From: JBQTHP01 sp052389755
GTDB taxonomy: Bacteria > Pseudomonadota > Gammaproteobacteria > Steroidobacterales > Steroidobacteraceae
Length of the DNA: 5,099 bases
Direction of reading: 5' to 3'
Assembly: GCA_052389755.1 (NCBI GenBank)
Contig: JBQTHP010000074.1
Span: 1 to 5,099 of the forward strand
Below are positions 1 through 5,099 of the stretch, piece after piece. The notes under the pieces were generated by a model that was not told the DNA's origin, made no database searches, and saw only the letters and a program-made list of their open reading frames with translations. Each line of letters opens with the position of its first letter. Within the stretch, counting starts at the first letter, position 1. The position numbers were made by a program, and so were the translations under genes.

Positions 1-854
1 ACACTGCGCCCGTAATCGCGCAGCACGTGGAGGCGATTCGTGAACAGCGCCTGCAGCGTGTCGGCATCGAGGCTGGAGCGCTTGCGCTCCATGCGCGGCG
101 CGGGCGCCACGCGCTTCACGTCCGCGAGACCCACGGCCTGGAAGAGGCGAATCCACATCCAGCCGATATCGAATTCCCACGGCTGCACGGAGAATCGTGC
201 CGAGCGCGGAAACGCATGATGGTTGTTGTGCAGCTCCTCGCCGCCGACCAATACACCCCACGGCACGATATTTCGCGCCGCCGAGGGCATCTCGAAGCTG
301 CGATAGCCAAGCGCGTGACCGACGCCGTTGATGACGCCGGCCGCAAAGAACGGCTGCGCGGCGAGCTGCGCCGCGAACATCACGATCGAGAACACGCCGA
401 ACAGCGCGATGTGCAGAAACCCGCAGAGCACGAGGCCGCTCTTGCTATGGCGACTGTACACGTTGCGCTCGAGCCAATCGTCGGGCGTGCCGCGGCCGTA
501 ATGATCGAGAATCTCCGGATCGCGCGCGGCCACGACGTACAGCTCGTAGCCTTCGAGCAGCACCTTCTTCAGGCCGTAGATGACCGGGCTGTGCGGATCG
601 CCTTCCTGGTCTGCGAACGCATGATGGCGCCGATGCACGGCGACCCACTCTTTCGTCACGGTGGCCGATGTAAACCAGAGCCAGAATCGCAATACGTGGC
701 GAAGCGCCGGGTGCAAGACGACGCCGCCGTGCGACTGTTCGCGGTGCAGGAACAGCGTAATGCCCAGAAACATCGTCTGGACGATGAGAAACGTGACGAG
801 CGCGTAGCCCCACCAGGGAAGGTCGAGCAGACCGTAAAGAAGGTCGACAGGCAT
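1..854 (-). CDS. Membrane fatty acid desaturase (acyl-CoA delta-9 type), C-terminus cut by window edge
   Basis: This is a di-iron integral-membrane desaturase, expected to insert a cis double bond into a saturated acyl chain. Read from ATG at 854 it gives 284 residues with no stop before base 1. The three histidine boxes are present: HREQSH at residues 37-42, HRRHH at 74-78 and HNNHH at 209-213, plus the supporting NGVGH at 176-180. Hydrophobic segments lie near residues 17-36, 51-66 and 140-175. DPHSP, GTPDDWLERN, RNIVPWG and GGEELHNNHH, as I recall, are near-identical to Pseudomonas DesB, an acyl-CoA delta-9 desaturase. Those proteins have about 390-400 residues, so about 100 C-terminal residues should lie off the window. 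Box 1 has E-Q-S where DesB has H-Q-A between the flanking histidines, but the iron-ligand pattern HRxxxH is kept. The start is supported by a GAGGA site 9 bases upstream. The gene is divergent from cfa, whose product acts on unsaturated chains. The family is certain; the acyl-CoA versus phospholipid substrate is inferred. Confidence 0.95.
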   Translation of the reverse strand, partial: MPVDLLYGLLDLPWWGYALVTFLIVQTMFLGITLFLHREQSHGGVVLHPALRHVLRFWLWFTSATVTKEWVAVHRRHHAFADQEGDPHSPVIYGLKKVLLEGYELYVVAARDPEILDHYGRGTPDDWLERNVYSRHSKSGLVLCGFLHIALFGVFSIVMFAAQLAAQPFFAAGVINGVGHALGYRSFEMPSAARNIVPWGVLVGGEELHNNHHAFPRSARFSVQPWEFDIGWMWIRLFQAVGLADVKRVAPAPRMERKRSSLDADTLQALFTNRLHVLRDYGRS

Positions 855-863
855 CAGGGATGA

Positions 864-868
864 TCCTC
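864..868 (-). promoter_or_regulatory. Ribosome binding site of the desaturase
   Basis: The minus strand reads GAGGA here, nine bases before the ATG at 854. This is the clearest Shine-Dalgarno match in the intergenic region. It favours that ATG as the desaturase start, in agreement with where the homology to DesB-type proteins begins (LLDLPWWGY at residues 9-17). Confidence 0.65.
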
Positions 869-897
869 GGGCAAACAAGCGGTTACCGGTGTCGGGG

Positions 898-907
898 ACT
901 ATACCAG
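898..907 (-). promoter_or_regulatory. Candidate extended -10 promoter element for the desaturase
   Basis: The minus strand reads CTGGTATAGT, which contains TGn directly followed by TATAGT, a one-mismatch version of the TATAAT hexamer in extended -10 arrangement. No convincing TTGACA-like -35 hexamer is found 16-18 bases upstream, which is tolerated at extended -10 promoters. Transcription would start near base 890 and leave a leader of about 36 bases containing the GAGGA site. This is a pattern match only. Confidence 0.4.
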
Positions 908-933
908 CCCGGGTGCCCCTGCGCCGGTGAGAG

Positions 934-953
934 ATTGCCGAATGTGCGGCAAT
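934..953. promoter_or_regulatory. Perfect 7-bp inverted repeat, candidate operator between divergent genes
   Basis: ATTGCCG at 934-940 and CGGCAAT at 947-953 are perfect inverted arms around a 6-base spacer. The 13-base centre-to-centre spacing is compatible with a dimeric helix-turn-helix regulator. The repeat sits upstream of both divergent genes, and its right arm abuts a TACACT hexamer (953-958) that could be a weak -10 for the cfa operon. Relative to the proposed desaturase start near 890 it would lie roughly at -44 to -63. DesB-type desaturases in Pseudomonas are controlled by the TetR-family repressor DesT, so a lipid-responsive regulator is conceivable. No regulator gene is visible in the window. 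Confidence 0.4.
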
Positions 954-962
954 ACACTAGCT

Positions 963-981
963 TGTGGTGGCGGGGACCACA
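963..981 (+). repeat. Short inverted repeat / possible leader hairpin upstream of cfa
   Basis: TGTGGT at 963-968 pairs perfectly with ACCACA at 976-981 around a 7-base G-rich loop. If cfa is transcribed from the TACACT hexamer at 953-958, this hairpin would fall at the very 5' end of the message, ahead of the ATG at 1024. It overlaps an upstream in-frame GTG at 964 that could otherwise serve as a start. There is no T-tract after it, so it is not a terminator. Confidence 0.3.
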
Positions 982-1023
982 CTTTTGGGCGAATCGCAAC
1001 GTCCACCCGTGTCTCGGGCGTCC

Positions 1024-2169
1024 ATGCGAAGCTTCACCGCAAGTCGACCGATCAGCATCTCCCGCGAGCGGCGCTTCGTCGCGGAGCTGCTCGCGCCTGC
1101 CGACGTTCTGCTGGACGGCGACCGGCCGTGGGACATCACGATTCACGACGAGCGCATGTTCCGCCGCATGCTCTCGCAAGGCTCGCTCGGTGCCGGCGAG
1201 TCCTACATGGACGGCTGGTGGGACTGCGCCCAGCTCGATGAAATGTTCGCCCGCGTGTTCCGCGCGCACGTCGAGCGAACTCTCCACTCATGGCGCGGCG
1301 TCACGAACGTGATGCTGGCGAGCCTGCGCAATCCGCAGAGCAAGCGCCGCGCGTTCGTCGTCGGCGAGCGCCACTACGACATCGGCAACGATCTCTACGA
1401 GCGGATGCTCGACCGGCGCATGATCTACAGCTGCGGCTACTGGCGCACGGCGCAGGATCTCGACACGGCGCAGGAGCACAAGCTCGATCTCGTGTGCCGG
1501 AAGCTCGGTCTCGAGCGTGGGATGCGCGTGCTCGACATCGGCTGCGGCTGGGGCGGGGCCGCGCAATTTGCCGCGGAGCGCTACGGCGTCAGCGTCGTCG
1601 GCATCACCGTGTCGAAGGCGCAGGCGCAGCTCGCCCGCGAGCGCTGCCGCGGGCTGCCGGTAGAGATCCTGCTCGAGGACTATCGCGAGGTCGGGGGACG
1701 TTTCGATCGCATCTACTCTCTCGGCATGTTCGAGCACGTTGGACGCCGGAACTACCGCACGTATCTCGACAAAGTACGCGAGCTCCTCGCGCCCGACGGG
1801 CTGTTCCTGCTGCACACGATCGGGTCGCTCGTGTCCACGCATACGACCGATGCGTGGATCGAAAAGTATATTTTCCCCAACTCGATGCTGCCGTCGATGG
1901 CGCAGATTGCCCGCGCCGCCGAGCCCGACTGGGTCATCGAGGACTGGCACGGCTTCGGGGTCGACTACGACCGCACGCTGATGAGTTGGGCGCGCAATTT
2001 CGATTCGCGTTGGGCAGAGATCGCGGATCGCTACGGCGCGCGCTTCAAACGGATGTGGCAATTCTATCTGCACGCGGCCGCCGGAGCGTTTCGCGCGCGG
2101 AAGAATCAGCTGTGGCAGCTCGTCATGTCGCCGCACGGCGTTCCCGGCGGCTATCGCGAAGTGCGTTGA
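1024..2169 (+). CDS. cfa: Cyclopropane-fatty-acyl-phospholipid synthase
   Basis: This SAM-dependent methyltransferase adds a methylene bridge across cis double bonds of membrane phospholipid acyl chains. From ATG at 1024 it has 381 residues, against 382 in E. coli Cfa. The N-terminal lipid-binding domain carries SLGAGESYMDGWW (54-66). The Rossmann SAM motif VLDIGCGWGG is at 169-178. The E. coli active-site residues C139, E239, H266, I268 and Y317 correspond to C137 (YSCGYW), E237 (GMFEHVG), H264 and I266 (LLHTIGS) and Y315 (FGVDYD), all at a constant offset of two. The enzyme therefore looks catalytically complete. An in-frame GTG at 964 would add 20 residues with no homology; neither start has a clear Shine-Dalgarno site, and the ATG is chosen by length and alignment. 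It is the first gene of a probable three-gene operon, 9 bases before the flavoprotein gene, and divergent from the desaturase that could supply its unsaturated substrates. Confidence 0.96.
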   Translation: MRSFTASRPISISRERRFVAELLAPADVLLDGDRPWDITIHDERMFRRMLSQGSLGAGESYMDGWWDCAQLDEMFARVFRAHVERTLHSWRGVTNVMLASLRNPQSKRRAFVVGERHYDIGNDLYERMLDRRMIYSCGYWRTAQDLDTAQEHKLDLVCRKLGLERGMRVLDIGCGWGGAAQFAAERYGVSVVGITVSKAQAQLARERCRGLPVEILLEDYREVGGRFDRIYSLGMFEHVGRRNYRTYLDKVRELLAPDGLFLLHTIGSLVSTHTTDAWIEKYIFPNSMLPSMAQIARAAEPDWVIEDWHGFGVDYDRTLMSWARNFDSRWAEIADRYGARFKRMWQFYLHAAAGAFRARKNQLWQLVMSPHGVPGGYREVR

Positions 2170-2178
2170 CGCCGGCGC

Positions 2179-3804
2179 GTGAACCCCTCGAATCTGTTCG
2201 TACAGCCCGCCCCGCGCCCCAGAAATGCCTGGACCGAAGACTGGCTCCTGCGCAGTTATCTGCACCGCAGGCTTCCACCGGAAGTCCTGCGTGCGATCGA
2301 CGGCGACGTCACGGAGCTAGCGCAACTTGCGTGCGGACAGCTCTGGAACGCGCAGCTCGCCGATCGGCTGAATGAGCCCGTCCTCACGAACTGGGATGCC
2401 TGGGGAAATCGCGTCGATCGCATCGAGGTGACGGCACTCTGGCGCGAGGCGGAGAAACTCACCGTGCGGTACGGGCTCACCGCGTTGCCCTACGAGCGCA
2501 AGCACGGCGCGTGGTCGCGTGTGCATCAGTTTGCGCTCGTGTACCTGTTTCACCCGTTTACGGACGTCTATACCTGTCCACTCGCAATGACCGACGGCGC
2601 CGCGCGCACGCTCATCGCATCGGGCAATCGCGCCCTGATCGACCGTGCCGTACCGCATCTGACGAGCCGCGATCCGGCGCAGTTCTGGACCAGCGGCCAG
2701 TGGATGACCGAAGCCACGGGGGGATCGGACGTCGGCCTCTCGAGCACCGTCGCGCGCCAGATCGACGGCGCGTGGCGTTTGTCCGGCAAGAAGTGGTTCA
2801 CGTCCGCGGCGACGTCGCAGATGAGCCTCACTCTGGCGAGGCCCGAAGGCAACGGACCGGGCGGCAGTGGTCTCGCACTCTTCTATCTTGAAACGCGCGA
2901 TGCGAGCGGCGCGCTCAACGGCATCCGCATCGAGCGGCTGAAAGACAAGCTCGGCACGCGCAAGGTTCCGACCGCCGAGCTCTCACTGGAGGGCACGATC
3001 GCCGAGCTGGTCGCCGGGAAGTCGAACGGCACGCGCAACATCGAGCCGATGCTGAGGATCACGCGCGCCTGGAACAGCGTGTGCGCGATCTCGTTCATGC
3101 GTCACGGCCTGCTGCTCGCATCTGACTACGCGTCGAAGCGTCAGGCTTTCGGGGCGCCGCTTGCCGAGCAACCGCTGCATCGGGAGACGCTGGCGGCGCT
3201 CGACGCGGAATCCGCCGGCGCGTTTCTGCTCACGTTCGAGCTCATCGAGCTCCTCGGACGTGAGGAAGCGGGCGAGCTCGACGAGCGCGGTCGCGCGCTC
3301 CTGCGACTGCTCACACCGCTTGCCAAGGCCGTGACCGGCAAGCAGGTCGTGGCCGTCCTGAGCGAAGTCGTCGAGACATTCGGTGGTGCGGGCTACATTG
3401 AGGACACCGGCATTCCCACGCTGCTGCGCGATGCGCAGGTCCTGCCCATCTGGGAAGGCACGACGAATGTACTGTCGCTGGACCTTCTGCTGCGCGCGGA
3501 CGTCGAGGCTGGCGGCGCTGCCATGCTTGAGCGCGTGAGCAATATTTCGCAACTTATTGATAAATCAGAGCTTGCGTCTATCGCCCGCCGTGCGCAAACG
3601 GACATCGAGGCTGCGCTCGCCTGGCGCGCGTCCACGAAGGATCTGCGCGCTTTGCAGTCCGGTGCGCGGCGGTTCACGCTGGCCCTCGGCCGGGCGTTCG
3701 CCTCCGCGCTGCTCGTGGAGCACGCAGCACAGATCGCCGATCAGGATCACCGCGCGGCGGCAGGCAGCGCCGCCGCGCGTTTTCCCGCAACCTCGAGGCT
3801 GTAG
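2179..3804 (+). CDS. Acyl-CoA dehydrogenase superfamily flavoprotein, AidB-like
   Basis: This is an FAD-dependent acyl-CoA dehydrogenase-fold protein of 541 residues, the length of E. coli AidB and longer than classical fatty acyl-CoA dehydrogenases (about 380-400). Domain order is an N-terminal helical region (to about 170), a middle beta domain with MTEATGGSDV (176-185) and GKKWFTS (203-209), then RLKDKLG (253-259), then a C-terminal helical domain with SKRQAFG (319-325), FGGAGYIED (401-409) and IWEGTTN (424-430), followed by a 95-residue helical extension. E426 in IWEGTTN occupies the position of the catalytic base in many acyl-CoA dehydrogenases. GGSDV, RLERLKDKLG-like and IWEG(S/T) blocks match AidB. 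Start is GTG at 2179, nine bases after the cfa stop, with no strong Shine-Dalgarno site, which suggests coupling to cfa translation. Substrate is unknown: AidB is tied to alkylation response and DNA binding, but the lipid-enzyme neighbours suggest an acyl substrate here. The C-terminal extension is not conspicuously basic. Confidence 0.9.
   Translation: MNPSNLFVQPAPRPRNAWTEDWLLRSYLHRRLPPEVLRAIDGDVTELAQLACGQLWNAQLADRLNEPVLTNWDAWGNRVDRIEVTALWREAEKLTVRYGLTALPYERKHGAWSRVHQFALVYLFHPFTDVYTCPLAMTDGAARTLIASGNRALIDRAVPHLTSRDPAQFWTSGQWMTEATGGSDVGLSSTVARQIDGAWRLSGKKWFTSAATSQMSLTLARPEGNGPGGSGLALFYLETRDASGALNGIRIERLKDKLGTRKVPTAELSLEGTIAELVAGKSNGTRNIEPMLRITRAWNSVCAISFMRHGLLLASDYASKRQAFGAPLAEQPLHRETLAALDAESAGAFLLTFELIELLGREEAGELDERGRALLRLLTPLAKAVTGKQVVAVLSEVVETFGGAGYIEDTGIPTLLRDAQVLPIWEGTTNVLSLDLLLRADVEAGGAAMLERVSNISQLIDKSELASIARRAQTDIEAALAWRASTKDLRALQSGARRFTLALGRAFASALLVEHAAQIADQDHRAAAGSAAARFPATSRL
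3795..3798 (+). promoter_or_regulatory. Possible ribosome binding site of the histidine kinase
   Basis: GAGG lies inside the last codons of the flavoprotein gene, 12 bases before the GTG at 3811. The spacing is long but usable. It supports initiation at that GTG and translational coupling with the preceding gene, whose TAG stop ends at 3804. Confidence 0.35.
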
Positions 3805-3810
3805 GCGCAC

Positions 3811-5099
3811 GTGAGTCTGTTCGACAAGCTTGGCGGCGGCGGCGGATCGAAGAGCCCGGACGCGGGCGATGCGCGCACGACCGAGCTCGCCGCGGCCAAC
3901 GAGCTGCTCCGTTTCGAGGTGGCGGCGCGCAAGAAGGCTCAGGAGGAGTTGCGCGATCGAAACGAGACGCTGCTTCTCGCGATGCGCGGCGGGCGCATGG
4001 GCGCGTGGGTGCGGCACATGCACGACGACTCCGTGCAGTGGAGCGGCGAGCTCGAGGAGCTTTTCGGCTTGCCCCGCGGGGCCTTCGGCGGAACACTCGA
4101 GGCGTTTCGTCAGCTCGTCCATCCGGACGACCGCGTGTACCTCGGATCGCGCATCGATCGCGCAGTCGTCGAGCGCACGGACTACGCGATCGAGTTCCGC
4201 TTCCGCCACGCTTCGGGCGAGTGGCGCTGGATGGAGGGTCGCGGCCGGGCCGTCTACGATGATTCCGGGCGCCCGCTTCGCCTCTACGGCGTCGGAATCG
4301 ACATCACGGAACGGCGGCTCACCGAGGAAGCTCTGCGCAAAGCGGATCGCCGCAAGGACGAGTTCCTGGCGGTGCTGGCGCACGAGCTGCGCAATCCGCT
4401 CGCGCCCATCCGCAACGCGGTGCAGTTCCTGCGCATGAAAGACGCCACGGAGGCGGCGCTGCAGAACGCGCGCGACATCGTCGATCGCCAGGTGCGGCAC
4501 ATGGTTCGCCTCGTGGACGATCTTCTCGAGGTCTCGCGCATCACGAGCGGGAGAATCGAGCTCGACAAGGAGCGCGTGAGTCTCGACATCGTGGTCGCAA
4601 ACGCCGTCGAAGCGGCGCAGCCGCTCGTCCAGGCGAACGAGCACGAGCTCACGATCCGGCTTCCCGGCGAGCCCGTCTACCTGGAGGCGGACCTCACGCG
4701 GCTGTCGCAGGTGCTGCTCAATCTTCTCAACAATGCGGCGAAATACACGCCGCCGCGCGGGCGCATCGCGCTCACGGCCGTGAAAGACCAGCGTCACGTC
4801 GCGATCAGCGTCCGCGACAACGGCATCGGCATCCCCGCGGACCAGCTCGGCAACATCTTCGAGCTCTTCGTGCAGCTCGGGCGTCCGCACTCTCACGCGC
4901 GCGGCGGACTCGGGATCGGGCTCACGCTCGCGCGCCAGCTCGTGCGCCTTCACGAGGGCGAGCTCGAGGCGCACAGCGATGGGCCCGGACTCGGCAGCGA
5001 ATTCGTCGTGCGATTGCCGCTGGCCGCCGCACCCGAGCAGGACGAGGCCGCTCCGGCACCCGCGGGAGCAGACAACCACCGGCGCCAGAAGATTCTTGT
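3811..5099 (+). CDS. Soluble PAS-domain sensor histidine kinase, probably hybrid, cut by window edge
   Basis: This sensor kinase autophosphorylates a histidine and passes the phosphate to a receiver. The 429 residues visible contain no signal peptide or membrane segment, so it should act in the cytoplasm. A glycine run (8-12) precedes a charged helical, likely coiled-coil stretch (about 24-56). A PAS_3-type sensor follows (about 60-168), with VHPDDR at 103-108 and the PAC end YGVGIDITERR at 159-169. The HisKA domain has FLAVLAHELRNPL at 185-197 with phospho-acceptor H191. The ATPase domain has the N box NLLNNAAKY (304-312), G1 box DNGIGIP (336-342), F box FELF (350-353) and G2 box GGLGIGL (365-371). 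After an Ala/Pro linker, RRQKILV at 424 to the edge resembles the first strand of a receiver domain, so a hybrid kinase is likely. The GTG start is 6 bases after the flavoprotein stop. A GTG start is chosen because no ATG occurs before residue 58. The signal sensed is unknown; no haem- or flavin-binding signature is evident in the PAS domain. Confidence 0.93.
   Translation, partial: MSLFDKLGGGGGSKSPDAGDARTTELAAANELLRFEVAARKKAQEELRDRNETLLLAMRGGRMGAWVRHMHDDSVQWSGELEELFGLPRGAFGGTLEAFRQLVHPDDRVYLGSRIDRAVVERTDYAIEFRFRHASGEWRWMEGRGRAVYDDSGRPLRLYGVGIDITERRLTEEALRKADRRKDEFLAVLAHELRNPLAPIRNAVQFLRMKDATEAALQNARDIVDRQVRHMVRLVDDLLEVSRITSGRIELDKERVSLDIVVANAVEAAQPLVQANEHELTIRLPGEPVYLEADLTRLSQVLLNLLNNAAKYTPPRGRIALTAVKDQRHVAISVRDNGIGIPADQLGNIFELFVQLGRPHSHARGGLGIGLTLARQLVRLHEGELEAHSDGPGLGSEFVVRLPLAAAPEQDEAAPAPAGADNHRRQKIL

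Noticed and set aside
27..863. Plus-strand open frame of 278 codons over the left end
   Set aside because: It lies exactly antisense to the desaturase, whose three histidine boxes prove the minus-strand reading; the plus-strand product is a low-complexity Arg/His/Ala-rich shadow with no recognisable motif.
2170..2178. Terminator or separate promoter between cfa and the flavoprotein gene
   Set aside because: The gap is only nine bases with no hairpin plus T-tract, so co-transcription is the simpler reading.
1288..2265. Minus-strand open frame of 325 codons across cfa
   Set aside because: It is antisense to a fully conserved Cfa and has no recognisable domain, so it is a GC-rich shadow.
3557..3584. 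Internal sigma-70 promoter for the kinase (TTGATA with TATCGC)
   Set aside because: Spacing of 16 is possible but the -10 match is poor; the AT-rich patch alone does not support a promoter call.
3830..4438. Plus-strand overlapping frame of 202 codons in the kinase region
   Set aside because: It is out of frame with the PAS-HisKA protein, Arg/Ser-rich and motif-free.
3565..5079. Minus-strand open frame of 504 codons opposite the flavoprotein end and the kinase
   Set aside because: It is long only because of high GC content. The plus strand encodes complete kinase boxes in order; the antisense product is Arg/Glu/Leu-rich without domains.

Overview
The window is GC-rich bacterial DNA, densely coding, with GTG starts on two of its four genes. 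It is probably from a high-GC proteobacterium. The desaturase most resembles the Pseudomonas DesB type and the Cfa is close to the E. coli enzyme, but nothing here fixes the taxon more precisely. Two of the four genes run off the window edges, so their lengths are minimum values.

Layout: (1) bases 1-854, minus strand, hold the N-terminal 284 residues of a membrane fatty acid (acyl-CoA delta-9 type) desaturase whose C-terminus lies off the left edge. (2) Bases 855-1023 are a divergent intergenic region. It carries a Shine-Dalgarno site and an extended -10-like element for the desaturase, a perfect 7-bp inverted repeat, and a second hairpin-forming repeat. (3) Bases 1024-2169 encode a complete cyclopropane-fatty-acyl-phospholipid synthase (Cfa) with all the active-site residues of the E. 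coli enzyme. (4) Bases 2179-3804 encode a complete 541-residue acyl-CoA dehydrogenase superfamily flavoprotein of the AidB-like branch. (5) Bases 3811-5099 encode a soluble PAS-HisKA-HATPase histidine kinase that runs off the right edge just as a receiver domain appears to begin, so it is probably a hybrid kinase.

Genes 3-5 lie on the same strand with gaps of 9 and 6 bases and no terminator between them, so they look like one operon, divergent from the desaturase. Biochemically, the desaturase introduces the cis double bond, Cfa methylenates such double bonds in membrane phospholipids, and the acyl-CoA dehydrogenase-like flavoprotein is a candidate third acyl-chain or repair enzyme. The kinase could sense a redox, ligand or membrane-related state and control this or another response. 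The grouping of a desaturase, Cfa, AidB-like flavoprotein and hybrid kinase is the most interesting aspect of the window. Their functional linkage is inferred from gene order only.
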